From contig OZ245813.1 in NCBI GenBank assembly GCA_965228445.1, positions 1,860,001 through 1,924,000 on the forward strand: 64,000 bases of DNA. Reading direction: 5' to 3'. Positions within the stretch are counted from its first letter, which is position 1. Each line of letters opens with the position of its first letter. The notes beneath the pieces were generated by a model, which was not told the origin of the DNA, did not search any database, and saw only the letters and a program-made list of their open reading frames with translations. Positions 36,225-44,335 of this stretch are shown one piece after another. This DNA comes from Thalassobaculum sp965228445. GTDB taxonomy: Bacteria > Pseudomonadota > Alphaproteobacteria > Thalassobaculales > Thalassobaculaceae. Both the position numbers and the translations under genes were made by a program.

Positions 36225-36723
36225 AGCCGACCTCCTTCCTGGCCAGGATGCTGAGAAGTTCTTCGTAGGCGGCCTGCATGCCGTCCTTGCGGTTCGAGGG
36301 TGCGTCCTCGATGTCCCTGAGCTGCCGGTAGAGGCTGCGCGCCGCCGCCACCGCCTCGGGCCGCGGCTTGCGGCGGTTGGAGTGGTAGCTGACGATCCGG
36401 CCGGCGGCATCGAAGCTCGGCGTCACATGGGCGAAGACCCAGTAATGATCGCCGTTTCTGGCCATGTTGATCACATAGGCGAAGATCTCGTTGCCCGCGC
36501 CGATCGTGTCCCACAGCAGCTTGAACACTGAGCGGGGCATGTCCGGGTGGCGGATGATGCTGTGCGGGGCGCCGATCAGCTCCTGCTCCCGGTAGCCCGC
36601 CACCCGCAGGAAGACGTCGTTGCAGTACGTGATCCGACCTTTCGGGTCGGTCTTCGAGACAATCAGTTCGCCCTCCCGGAACGGCGCTTCCCGTCCCGTG
36701 GGCGTCACCTCGATCTTGGCCAT
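36199..36723 (-). CDS. Aer-like PAS domain protein
   Basis: A 174-residue cytoplasmic protein with one PAS domain (about 15-120). The segments YCNDVFLRVAGY, the IIRHPDMP turn and GDHYWVFAHVTP closely resemble the FAD-binding PAS of aerotaxis receptors; the cofactor is inferred. The last 55 residues are helical and charged. The gene precedes a sensor-less MCP and overlaps it by 26 nt. The pair looks like an Aer receptor divided into two chains, so redox or oxygen sensing for chemotaxis is the likely role. Confidence 0.85.
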   Translation of the reverse strand: MAKIEVTPTGREAPFREGELIVSKTDPKGRITYCNDVFLRVAGYREQELIGAPHSIIRHPDMPRSVFKLLWDTIGAGNEIFAYVINMARNGDHYWVFAHVTPSFDAAGRIVSYHSNRRKPRPEAVAAARSLYRQLRDIEDAPSNRKDGMQAAYEELLSILARKEVGYDRFVLSL

Positions 36724-37033
36724 GGTCCTCTCCTACCCCACCCGCTCCAGGTCCGGCGGGCTCAGACTATCAGCCCAGAGGTAGACAGGAACCGGACGAA
36801 CCCTGTCTTGATCTCGGTCAAAAGATTGAATTTCAGATAGTTACAATGCTTCTCCGGCCGACCGCCGGCCCGCCGCAACAGCAAGTCTGCAACACCGGGG
36901 CTGTGACATCAGGCGACGTCGCCGCACGGACTGCTACACTGCGGCAGAAGCTCCGCCATGCGGCCCTGCGGCGGCGGACACGAGGGAGGGCGAGGCGGAT
37001 GACGGTATCCGGATCCGGCACGGCGAGGCGGCG
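36724..37033. other. Intergenic region between the PAS gene and the VOC gene
   Basis: These 310 nt separate divergent genes and should hold both promoters. A perfect 12-bp palindrome GGCGACGTCGCC is at 36912-36923. A 63-codon open frame (36846-37037) overlaps the VOC start but has no convincing ribosome site or recognisable product. I see no RNA gene or terminator. Confidence 0.4.
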
Positions 37034-37411
37034 ATGATCGACCACGTCTCCATTCCGGTGAGCGACCTGCGCCGCGCGGCCGATTTCTGGCAACACGTGC
37101 TTGCGCCGCTCGGCCTGAGCCGGCTGGTGGAGCGGGAGCGCACCGTGGGCTTCGGCAAGCGCTATCCGGAATTCTGGCTGAACCTGCGCGAGAATCTTAC
37201 ACCCGCACCGCAGGACACCGGTGCGCATGTCTGCCTGCGCGCTCCGGACCGACCGGCGGTGGACGCCTTCCACGCGGCGGCCCTGGTATGGGGTGGGCGC
37301 AGCGACGGCGCGCCCGGCCCGAGACAGGCCTCCCTCACAACCTATTACGGCGCCTTCATCCGAGATCCGGACGGCAACAAGGTCGAAGCGGTGACCTTCC
37401 CGCGGGAATAG
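37034..37411 (+). CDS. VOC-family (glyoxalase/dioxygenase-fold) protein
   Basis: A 125-residue vicinal-oxygen-chelate protein. It starts with the typical IDHVSIPVSDLRRAADFW and ends with the second beta-alpha module YGAFIRDPDGNKVEAV. His4 and the Glu in KVEAV are positioned as metal ligands, with a middle His at GAHVCLRAP. Such single-domain proteins act in glyoxalase-, epimerase- or resistance-type reactions; the substrate is unknown. It stands as a single gene. Confidence 0.8.
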   Translation: MIDHVSIPVSDLRRAADFWQHVLAPLGLSRLVERERTVGFGKRYPEFWLNLRENLTPAPQDTGAHVCLRAPDRPAVDAFHAAALVWGGRSDGAPGPRQASLTTYYGAFIRDPDGNKVEAVTFPRE

Positions 37412-37517
37412 AGCGCAACCGGTTCGGATCGAAACGGCCCGAACCGGTCGCCCCCTACCCTAATGAAGTTAGGACAAACCCACATGATCAGATGTTTCCG
37501 TCCGATCGTGTGTTGCT

Positions 37518-37763
37518 CTAGGCGTCGAGGGAGGCGATCCCGCGCCGCTCCACCCGCCAGGTGGCGAGGGTCAGCTTCGCGGTGAGGACGGCCATGCCCA
37601 ACGCGGTCACACCGGCCGCGCCCCACATCACCGCCGTCGGCAGATCGAACCAGGCGAGGGCGACCCACACGGTCGCCACGCCATCGACGCCGATCGTGCC
37701 GGCAAACAGCAGCCCGACCAGGGCCGCCGTCGCCGCCGACGTGCCGATAGAGGCCATGGTCAC
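37518..37763 (-). CDS. Small membrane protein, unknown
   Basis: An 81-residue product with two predicted membrane helices (about 10-35 and 40-64) and a basic C-terminal tail (WRVERRG). I do not recognise the family. The start overlaps the stop of the preceding 112-residue membrane protein by 4 nt, so the two are co-translated and probably work together. Confidence 0.6.
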   Translation of the reverse strand: MTMASIGTSAATAALVGLLFAGTIGVDGVATVWVALAWFDLPTAVMWGAAGVTALGMAVLTAKLTLATWRVERRGIASLDA

Positions 37764-38098
37764 GCGCCCGCCGGATGGGCTCCGGGGATCACGGCGACCA
37801 CCGGCTGATGCGGGCCGAGCGCCCGCCAGGCGAACCGGCCGGCGACGAACATCACGATGATGTAGGCCGGAATCAGGGTCCAGGCCGCCGTCTTGCCGAG
37901 TTCGGCGATCCAGATGATCGAGCTGATCGCGCCGCCGCCGAACGTGGAGGTGATCAGCAGAGCCATGATGGTGGTCGAGAAGTAGCCGGCGTCCGGGTCC
38001 GGCATGCGATGGGTGACGCGCGCGGCGAGCGGCGTGGCGATCAGCGCCAGGGCCGACAGGCCGACGCCCAGCAGGAGGGTGATCATTGACGACGTCAT
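37760..38098 (-). CDS. Small membrane protein, unknown
   Basis: A 112-residue product with three predicted helices (about 4-25, 42-66 and 72-90) and a short hydrophilic tail ending AHPAGA. No known motif is visible. It is first of a two-gene unit with the 81-residue membrane protein; together they make five helices. Promoter elements were not clear in the 150 nt upstream. Confidence 0.6.
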   Translation of the reverse strand: MTSSMITLLLGVGLSALALIATPLAARVTHRMPDPDAGYFSTTIMALLITSTFGGGAISSIIWIAELGKTAAWTLIPAYIIVMFVAGRFAWRALGPHQPVVAVIPGAHPAGA

Positions 38099-38251
38099 GG
38101 AGGAGAGAACCAGGGCTCAGAGCAAGGACCGGCCACCGAGCACGAGCCGACCGGTAACCGCAGATATTGCCCCGTTTTCAGCCCGCGATTAGCGCTGATA
38201 TCGCATGACGCGACCCGCGAAAATCGCATGGCTCACCGCAAGCCGGCCGCG

Positions 38252-39115
38252 TCAGCGCAGACCCACCAGGGTCATCGGCGCCTGGGCCACATACCGGTTG
38301 ATCGGGGTCAGATCCGGCATCGGCTCGGTCCAGGCGATCAGCTCCCGACCGGCCTGCAGGTCGGCCTCGCTGACCGTGTAGCTGTAGCGCTTGCCCGGGC
38401 GCTCCCACTCGCACCGGATCCCGGCCGGCAGGTCCGGGTCGGTCAGCATCGCCACGGTCGGCACCGGCGGCGAGCCGGTGGCATACAGCGTCAGCGCGTC
38501 GTAGTCGTCATCGACCAACGCCAGCCTCGCGCCCCGCGCCCTGGCCTGTTCCAGACGCAGGCGGTGGGAGATGTGGTCGTCGAACACGCAGAGCGTGCCG
38601 TCCGGCAGCGTCTCCAGTTCGCGGTCGTCGCTCCAGTCGCCGAGCCGGTAGTCGATCCGGCTGTCGCGCAGCCGGCCGTCCTCGCGCATCACGTCGAAGG
38701 TGATGATCCGGGTCTCCGGCGCCGCCTCGGCCATCAGCCAGGAGGAATGCCCGCGGAAGGTGCCGCATTCGACGATCGCCGGCGGCCGCAGCAGTGCCGC
38801 AACGGCGAACAGCCAGGTGGAGGAGTTGCGCATGGTGCCGCCGGCATTGTCGCGCAGCGGCCGGCGCGCGTAGCTGCGTTCGAAGGCGGCGACGACGGTG
38901 GCGCCGTCGGGCGCATCGTCGGGCAGCACTCCGCGGGCCTCCAGGTTCCGGCGCAGCCCGTCGACCTGGGCGGCCACGGCGGCGCTCGCCCGGCGGACCA
39001 GGGCGTCGGTGATCAGGGACCGCCCGACCTCCCGCGCCGCCTTGCCGCCGGCACGGGGTTCGGAGTCGACACCCTGGACGGAATAGATCTGACGGGCCTT
39101 GGGCATGGGGTTCAC
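38252..39115 (-). CDS. SAM-dependent methyltransferase-like protein
   Basis: A 287-residue protein with a Rossmann-type core. The segment AIVECGTFRGHSSWLMAEAAP near 115-135 corresponds to motif I of class I methyltransferases (E/DxGxxxGxS), as in the cephalosporin-hydroxylase and TylF-like groups. FDVMREDG could be motif II, and CVFDDHISH, with paired acids and a His, looks like a metal-binding site. The N-terminal 90 residues are helical. It overlaps the acyltransferase stop by 4 nt. Target unknown. Confidence 0.6.
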   Translation of the reverse strand: MNPMPKARQIYSVQGVDSEPRAGGKAAREVGRSLITDALVRRASAAVAAQVDGLRRNLEARGVLPDDAPDGATVVAAFERSYARRPLRDNAGGTMRNSSTWLFAVAALLRPPAIVECGTFRGHSSWLMAEAAPETRIITFDVMREDGRLRDSRIDYRLGDWSDDRELETLPDGTLCVFDDHISHRLRLEQARARGARLALVDDDYDALTLYATGSPPVPTVAMLTDPDLPAGIRCEWERPGKRYSYTVSEADLQAGRELIAWTEPMPDLTPINRYVAQAPMTLVGLR

Positions 39116-39852
39116 ACGTCTCCTGATCGAGCGATGCCACAGAGCCGGTCGGACTCGGCGCTGATGGTCTCCACCAGGGCCTCCATGTCCTTGCGGCCGA
39201 ACCGCTCTACGTCCTCGATGGCCGGCATGAACCGGATGGTGACCTCACCTGGGTATCGCAGCAACGATTTCCGCGGCCAGTAGACCCCCGAATTGAGGGT
39301 CACCGGCACCACGGGCAGCTTCAGGTTGCGCACCAGGGCGATCAACCCGGCATGGGCCACGCCACGCTCGCCGACGGCGACCCGGGTGCCTTCGGGGAAG
39401 ATCAGCACGCACCGGCCCTTGCTCGCTTCCGCCTTCGCCCGTTCCAGCATGTCGCGCAGGGCCGAGGCCCCGCCGCCGCGCTCGACGGAGACCATCTTCG
39501 AGCGGCGCAGGAACCAGCCGAACAGCGGGATCGCATCCAGCTCGCGCTTGTAGATGATGCAGAGGTCCGGGACGACCGCGCTCATCACGAAGGTCTCGAA
39601 GGCCGACTGATGCTTGCAGGCAAGAAAGGCCGGCCCGTCCGGCAGGTGCTCGCGCCCCTCCACCCGGTAGCGCAACCCGCAGATCGTCGCCAGCAGCCAG
39701 GTCGTGCCCCGCGACCATACCCGGCTCACTTGGCGGATGTAGCGTCCGTCGTCGCCGCGATGGAACAGCAGGTCGACCGGCACCGCCACCGCCATCAGGA
39801 GCGACCACACCATCCAGACCACGTTGAACAGGGAGGACCGTAGATAGATCAC
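39112..39852 (-). CDS. plsC: 1-acyl-sn-glycerol-3-phosphate acyltransferase (PlsC family)
   Basis: PlsC adds the second fatty acid to lysophosphatidic acid during phospholipid synthesis at the inner membrane. The product has an N-terminal membrane helix, the catalytic motif KHQSAFET (His-x4-acid, here Glu rather than Asp) and the phosphate-binding FPEGTR. I chose GTG 39852, which gives a 246-residue protein beginning MIYLRSSLFNVVW, of family length. The open frame extends upstream to 40137 but would overlap the divergent DUF423 gene and is not PlsC-like. The start has only a weak ribosome site. The stop overlaps the methyltransferase-like gene. Confidence 0.85.
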   Translation of the reverse strand: MIYLRSSLFNVVWMVWSLLMAVAVPVDLLFHRGDDGRYIRQVSRVWSRGTTWLLATICGLRYRVEGREHLPDGPAFLACKHQSAFETFVMSAVVPDLCIIYKRELDAIPLFGWFLRRSKMVSVERGGGASALRDMLERAKAEASKGRCVLIFPEGTRVAVGERGVAHAGLIALVRNLKLPVVPVTLNSGVYWPRKSLLRYPGEVTIRFMPAIEDVERFGRKDMEALVETISAESDRLCGIARSGDV

Positions 39853-40021
39853 GCAGGCACCGTCTTGAAATGCTCGGTTCGTCTTACGCAGTTCGCGGTG
39901 GATTGAAAACACCCCAGCGTCGGCCGGCGCCGGAGAAACCGGTCGGATGAGGACGATACTTGGGTGTGCGGCCCGCCGCGCGCTATAGGGGATGCTCCCC
40001 AGACCGGCAGGAGCTCTCGCC

Positions 40022-40411
40022 ATGAACCGCCCCCTCGCCGCCCTTGCCGCCCTCTCCCTCGGCTTCGCGGTCGTGCTCGGCGCCGTCGGCGCCCATGCCA
40101 TCGGCGGCGATCCGGCCGGACGGGAGCTGTGGCGCACCGCCTCGTTCTGGCATGTCGCGGACAGTCTCGGGCTGCTCGCCCTCGCCGCCCTGTGGCCGCA
40201 TCTGGCGCGCCGGGTCGCGGTGGCGGGCGTGCTGGCGATCGGGCTCGGCGCCCTGGCGTTCTGCGGGTCGGTCTATATCCAGGCGATCCAGGGCAGCGCG
40301 CCGGTACCGATGCTGGCGCCGACCGGGGGCACGCTGCAGATCCTCGGCTGGCTGCTGGTGGCGCTCGGGTTCATGCTGCGCGCCCCGGCAACGGCAGGTC
40401 GGGAGACCTAG
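40022..40411 (+). CDS. DUF423 membrane protein
   Basis: A 129-residue inner-membrane protein of the DUF423 (YgdD-like) family with four helices. It shows the conserved start LAALSLGFAVVLGAVGAHAI and the following WRTASFWHVADSLGLLAL block. ATG 40022 is preceded by AGGAG at good spacing. Function in this family is not known. It is convergent with the ureidoglycolate-lyase-like gene and shares 4 nt with it. Confidence 0.85.
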   Translation: MNRPLAALAALSLGFAVVLGAVGAHAIGGDPAGRELWRTASFWHVADSLGLLALAALWPHLARRVAVAGVLAIGLGALAFCGSVYIQAIQGSAPVPMLAPTGGTLQILGWLLVALGFMLRAPATAGRET

Positions 40412-40956
40412 CGGGCGGCCGCCTCCGCCAACCGGATGCCGGAAACATCCCGCAGCTCGCTTTCGACCGGTCTGCGGCCGTGGGCCATATGGCCGATCAG
40501 GTCCTCGGTGGTGGTCGCGCGGGTGAGCATCAGACAGCTCGCCCCCGCGCTGCGCGTCGCATGCCAGACCTCCGGCTTCATGCAGATGCCCATGCCGGGC
40601 GGCACGTGGAAGGCCCGCAGGCCGGTCAGGTCCGGAGCCCCGTCCGGCAGAGACGGGGCCAGGATCTGCGTGATCGACCCGACCAACGGCACCACCGCCT
40701 GCTGGGTCAGCAGGTGACGCTCCAGCGTGCCGACCTCCCGATCGTCGTTGCGGTAACTCACCCACAGGACCTCCATCTCCCCACCCTCGCCCGGATGGAA
40801 GATGTGCTCCCGGCGGAAATCGGTCGCGGCATTGGTGAAGGCGACCGCCCCCGGCGCGTCGGGGTACGGCTTTCCGAGCAACCAGCCGAAGGGCGCCACC
40901 GCCGCTTCCGACAGCGCGTCCACGGACAGAGGGCGGGACGAAGCATTGGATGTCAC
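40408..40956 (-). CDS. Ureidoglycolate lyase family protein (AllA-like)
   Basis: A 182-residue cupin-type protein similar to ureidoglycolate lyase, which releases urea from ureidoglycolate in purine breakdown. The segments APFGWLLGKP, the ERHLLTQQAVVPLVG block and PPGMGICMKPEVWHA match the family. No other allantoin gene is adjacent, so a different ureido-type substrate is possible. It is divergent from an SDR, with an operator-like palindrome between them. Confidence 0.75.
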   Translation of the reverse strand: MTSNASSRPLSVDALSEAAVAPFGWLLGKPYPDAPGAVAFTNAATDFRREHIFHPGEGGEMEVLWVSYRNDDREVGTLERHLLTQQAVVPLVGSITQILAPSLPDGAPDLTGLRAFHVPPGMGICMKPEVWHATRSAGASCLMLTRATTTEDLIGHMAHGRRPVESELRDVSGIRLAEAAAR

Positions 40957-41025
40957 GGCGCAGGGTCCTCCGGTGTCGTCGGACGGAGATAGCGCCTCGC
41001 ACTACCGGCCGCCGATTGGGTATGA

Positions 41026-41052
41026 ATCGTGGTTCACGATAACAAACACGAT
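41026..41052. promoter_or_regulatory. Palindromic operator candidate between AllA-like gene and SDR
   Basis: ATCGTG (41026-41031), GTT, CACGAT (41035-41040) form a perfect palindrome, and another CACGAT follows at 41047-41052 just before the SDR start. Three half-sites in the divergent promoter region suggest a regulator controlling the SDR, perhaps both genes. Which family binds is unknown. Confidence 0.45.
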
Positions 41053-41063
41053 GAGGGAACGGC

Positions 41064-41867
41064 ATGGTCGATCGGATGAAGGACAAGGTGGTGGTGGTCG
41101 CCGGCGCGGGCTCGGTCGGCCCCGGCTGGGGCAACGGCAAGGCCTGCGCGGTGCTCTACGCCCGCGAGGGCGCCACGCTCTACCTCATCGACCGGGACAA
41201 GGCCGCCGTGGAGGAGACCGCCCGGCTGGTCGCCGAGGAAGGGGCGAAGGTCCATGCCGAGGCCGGCGACCTGACCAACGACGACACGGTCGAACGCCTG
41301 CTGGCCGACTGCGTCGCCCGGTTCGGCCGGATCGACGTCATGCACAACAATGTCGGCGGGTCCCATCCGGGCACGGTAGAGGAGATGGACCCCGCCACCT
41401 GGGACACCCAGATGGATCACAATCTGAAAACGGTCTATCTCGGCTGCCACCATGCGATCCCGCACATGCGCAAGAGCGGCGGCGGGGCGATCATCAACAT
41501 CGCCTCGGTCGCCGGATACCGGCATATCGGCGCGCCGATCCACGCCTATGCCGCCGCCAAGGCGGCCGTGGTCCAGCTTTCCCGCGCCATCGGTGTGAGC
41601 TATGCCAAGGAGAAGATCCGCTGCAATACGGTGGTGCCGGGGCTGATGCATACCCCGCTGGTGGAAGCGCGGCTGGCCGGCCAGCGCGGCAACAACGACG
41701 CCGAGGCGCTGATCGCCAAACGGAATTCCCAGGTGCCGATGGGCCATATGGGCGACGCCTGGGACATCGCCTACGCCGCCCTGTACCTCGCCAGCGACGA
41801 GGCGAAATACGTCACGGCGACGGAGATCGTGGTCGATGGCGGCCTGGTCATGAGCGCGCCGGTCTGA
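41064..41867 (+). CDS. Short-chain dehydrogenase/reductase
   Basis: A 267-residue classical SDR. The nucleotide motif is atypical, GAGSVGPGWGNG near 14-25, of the GxGxxxPGxGxG kind found in a subset of SDRs. The rest is standard: HNNVGG, catalytic Ser in NIASVAGY, YAAAK, and the C-terminal VVDGG. Such enzymes oxidise or reduce secondary alcohols; the substrate is unknown. It may be controlled by the palindrome in front of it together with the AllA-like gene. Confidence 0.88.
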   Translation: MVDRMKDKVVVVAGAGSVGPGWGNGKACAVLYAREGATLYLIDRDKAAVEETARLVAEEGAKVHAEAGDLTNDDTVERLLADCVARFGRIDVMHNNVGGSHPGTVEEMDPATWDTQMDHNLKTVYLGCHHAIPHMRKSGGGAIINIASVAGYRHIGAPIHAYAAAKAAVVQLSRAIGVSYAKEKIRCNTVVPGLMHTPLVEARLAGQRGNNDAEALIAKRNSQVPMGHMGDAWDIAYAALYLASDEAKYVTATEIVVDGGLVMSAPV

Positions 41868-41914
41868 GCGGTCGCCCGCAACAGTAGACACCCCCCCCGG
41901 AGCAGGCCCGGGGA

Positions 41915-41958
41915 GTGATCGGAGGTGGGGTGCGGGAAAACTCCTCACCGCCGATCAC
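41915..41958. other. Long intergenic stem-loop
   Basis: GTGATCGG (41915-41922) pairs with CCGATCAC (41951-41958), and after an A/G mismatch GGTGGGG (41924-41930) pairs with CCTCACC (41943-41949) including one G-U. The result is a roughly 15-bp stem with a 12-nt loop, without a T-tract. It lies 48 nt after the SDR and 85 nt before a small gene. It may be an inefficient terminator or a structured RNA; I could not match it to a known riboswitch. Confidence 0.5.
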
Positions 41959-42042
41959 GTTCGCCTGAGAGGCGCGCGAGGCCGTTTCCGCGGCTCAGGC
42001 CCGGGCCTACCTTGCTTTCGCCAACGTCCTGAGGAGGCCGAG

Positions 42043-42306
42043 ATGGGTGAGGTCATCGCGTTCCACCGCCGCCGCCGCGCGCCGGCGTGGTCATCGGCCG
42101 ACCTGCAGGCCCTCGACGGTCTCGTCGCCCGGCTCCCCGCCGCGACCGGCTGGGAGCTGGAGCCTGACACCGGCCGCGCCTTCGTCACCGGAGCGGAGGA
42201 CGAGACCCTGCTCATCGTTAGCCGCGGCCCGAGCGGTCTCGCCGTCGCCTGCGGCTGGGAGCGTGCGCCGCATTGGCGGGGCGCCTCGCTGGAACGCTAC
42301 GGCTGA
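42043..42306 (+). CDS. Small hypothetical protein
   Basis: An 87-residue soluble product with a basic N-terminal stretch (HRRRRAP) and a mixed alpha/beta remainder containing WELEPDTGRAFVTG. GAGGAGG lies at suitable distance from the ATG. Codon use agrees with neighbouring genes. I do not recognise a family. It follows the stem-loop at 41915-41958. Confidence 0.5.
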   Translation: MGEVIAFHRRRRAPAWSSADLQALDGLVARLPAATGWELEPDTGRAFVTGAEDETLLIVSRGPSGLAVACGWERAPHWRGASLERYG

Positions 42307-42382
42307 GCTTGACGCCGGGCCGACGCCGCGTACGGTGGACGCGAGATCCGCACAGGATCGGCCGGCACGGCGGGAGGATCCC

Positions 42383-42634
42383 ATGGCGTTCGACATTTTC
42401 GGTGAACCGCGCGACGACGACGGGGGAGAACCCCGGTATCAGGCCGTGTCCCGCCTGGACAAGGTGGCCATCCTGGTCGGCCTGCTCGACGCCACGATCG
42501 ACCACGAGCGCAACCGGGACACCCCGTTCGAGGCGCCGGAATGGCTGGTGAAGCACTACCCCCACGTCCACCCCAACGATCTCGACCACGTGCTGGATGC
42601 CGGCCGGCACGCCCTGACGCGGCTGACGTCCTGA
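42383..42634 (+). CDS. Small hypothetical protein
   Basis: An 83-residue acidic protein starting at ATG 42383 with a clear GGAGG 5-6 nt upstream. It is mostly helical, with the segment VAILVGLLDATIDHERN and a C-terminal HVHPNDLDHVLDAGRHAL. No known domain recognised. It lies 76 nt after the 87-residue gene on the same strand and could be co-transcribed. Confidence 0.6.
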   Translation: MAFDIFGEPRDDDGGEPRYQAVSRLDKVAILVGLLDATIDHERNRDTPFEAPEWLVKHYPHVHPNDLDHVLDAGRHALTRLTS

Positions 42635-42654
42635 GCGTCAGGCCGGGCCGGTCT

Positions 42655-43212
42655 TCAGGCCGGGCTGAGCTGGCCCAGGAACTTGCCGAACGTCATCAGC
42701 CCCTCTGGCCACGGGCCGTGACCGCTGTCGGGATCGACATTGCCGCTCTCGCGCAGATCGACCAGCCGCGACCCCCAGGCGCCGGCGAGATCCTCGGCGA
42801 CCTCGAATGCGCAATGGGGATCGTTCCGGCTGGCCAGGACCAGCGACGGGAAGGGCAGCGGATCTCGGGGCAGCGGGCGGTAGGTCTCGGCCACCGACCG
42901 GGCACCGGGAATATCGACATCCGGCACCGCGGTCAGGAAGGCGCCCCGGACCCGGCCGCCGGCCAGATCCGACGCGGCATGCACCGCCGCCAGCGACCCG
43001 TAGCCGTGGCCGACCAGCACGACCGGCCGGTCCGCCGCGGCGACGGCGGCGAGGATCGCCTGGACATAGGCGTCCCGGGCCGGCCGGGCCCAGTCGTCCA
43101 GCGCCACCCATTCGGCGGTCTTCAGCCCCGCCTGCCAGCGGGCGTACCAATGCCCGTCCGTCCCGCCGCCGAGGCCCGGCAGGACCAGTATCGTCGCCTC
43201 TGAGGATTTCAT
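42655..43212 (-). CDS. RBBP9/YdeN-type alpha/beta hydrolase with altered nucleophile motif
   Basis: A 185-residue protein of the RBBP9/YdeN serine-hydrolase-like group, recognised by its small size, the VLPGLGGGTDGHWYARW start, and the C-terminal DPDSGHGPWP with the catalytic-type His. The nucleophile elbow, normally GHSxG, reads GHGYG at 68-72, so the usual Ser is Gly; Ser73 follows directly. Either the enzyme is inactive or the chemistry differs. It is 38 nt downstream of the formamidase gene on the same strand. Confidence 0.75.
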   Translation of the reverse strand: MKSSEATILVLPGLGGGTDGHWYARWQAGLKTAEWVALDDWARPARDAYVQAILAAVAAADRPVVLVGHGYGSLAAVHAASDLAGGRVRGAFLTAVPDVDIPGARSVAETYRPLPRDPLPFPSLVLASRNDPHCAFEVAEDLAGAWGSRLVDLRESGNVDPDSGHGPWPEGLMTFGKFLGQLSPA

Positions 43213-43250
43213 GCCCTATCGTCCGGTCTGAGGCGTCCGGGCGACCCCTG

Positions 43251-44192
43251 TCAGGCTCCGCCCAGCGCCGATTTCGGAAGCACCACGTGGATGCCCTTCT
43301 CCTGGTTCACCAATTGGGTGACCCGCACGTCCGCCGCAAGGCTCATCAGCATGAAGGCCTGGCTGCGCGACAGGTTGGTCGTGTCGACGATCCAGTCGAT
43401 CATCTGACGTAGCGCATGACTGGCGGCGTTGTCCAAGTCGGCGTTCATGCCCATGGTGATCCGCGCCTCCGGGGTCTCCGCCCGCGGGTAGTCCCAGCTC
43501 AGATCCTTGCGCAGATGCACCTCGACCTCGCCTTCCAGCGCGGTCTCGATCGCCGTCACGCAGACCTCGCCGTCGCCCTGCACGCCATGACCGTCGCCGA
43601 AGGACAGCTTGCCGCCCTTGGTCCAGACCGGCAGGTACAGGGTGGTGCCCGCGATCAGTTCCTTGTTGTCCAGGTTGCCGCCGTTCTTGCGCGGCTGGAT
43701 GGTCGAGATCGCGCCCCAGCCGGACGGCGGGGCGACGCCGATCACGCCGAAGAACGGACGCAGCGGCAGTTCGGTGCCCCAGGGCAGTCGGCCGATATTG
43801 CGCTCGGCATCGAGGTCCACGGTCATCCGGTCGGGCTCGTCGAAATCCTCCGGCAGGGCCCCGGCCAGCGGCCGCACCTTGGTGTAGCCCCAGTCCTGGC
43901 GCAGCTTGATGTCGAGCAAGCGGATCTCCAGCACGTCGCCCGGCTCGGCCCCGTCGACCGCGATCGGCCCGGTCAGCAGGTGCCCCGGCATGCGTCGCTC
44001 GGAGCGCTTGTGGATGTCCAGCAGCTCCGGCGGGATGTGATAGCCCTCGCCCGGCAGATCCTCCGGCGCCCCCGACACGGTCTCCACGGTCACGCGATCG
44101 CCGCTGGCGATGGTCATGACGGGCGCCATGCCCGCGTCGAACCAGCCCCAGTGGCAGGTCTCCGGCGACGCCTTCAGATGATGTTGGGCCAT
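43251..44192 (-). CDS. Acetamidase/formamidase family protein
   Basis: A 313-residue member of the FmdA/AmdA family, zinc-dependent amidases that release ammonia from formamide, acetamide or related short amides. Family features are the long beta-rich fold, the MPGHLLTGPI segment, the PPSGWGAIST block, and GDGHGVQGDGEVCVTAIE, whose acidic and His residues belong to the active site. The specific amide is unknown. It is followed on the same strand by the RBBP9-like gene. Confidence 0.87.
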   Translation of the reverse strand: MAQHHLKASPETCHWGWFDAGMAPVMTIASGDRVTVETVSGAPEDLPGEGYHIPPELLDIHKRSERRMPGHLLTGPIAVDGAEPGDVLEIRLLDIKLRQDWGYTKVRPLAGALPEDFDEPDRMTVDLDAERNIGRLPWGTELPLRPFFGVIGVAPPSGWGAISTIQPRKNGGNLDNKELIAGTTLYLPVWTKGGKLSFGDGHGVQGDGEVCVTAIETALEGEVEVHLRKDLSWDYPRAETPEARITMGMNADLDNAASHALRQMIDWIVDTTNLSRSQAFMLMSLAADVRVTQLVNQEKGIHVVLPKSALGGA

Positions 44193-44335
44193 TCAGTCCC
44201 CCGTGCCTCGAGTTTGCAGATCTGCCGACGATGATGCGACGGACCATGCTGCACCGCAATCGATGCCGCGCGAACGGCACCGATGACCGAATTCCCGGTT
44301 GTACTGGGCTTTGGCGGGCCGCCCGCCGGCGCGGA

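Noticed and set aside
36846..37037. 63-codon gene before the VOC gene
   Set aside because: The product is Arg-rich with no similarity, and the ribosome site is poor; the 4-nt overlap with the VOC start is probably accidental.
39853..40137. Longer N-terminus for the PlsC-family gene
   Set aside because: It would overlap the divergent DUF423 gene, whose start has a good ribosome site, and the added residues are Arg/Ala-rich without similarity.
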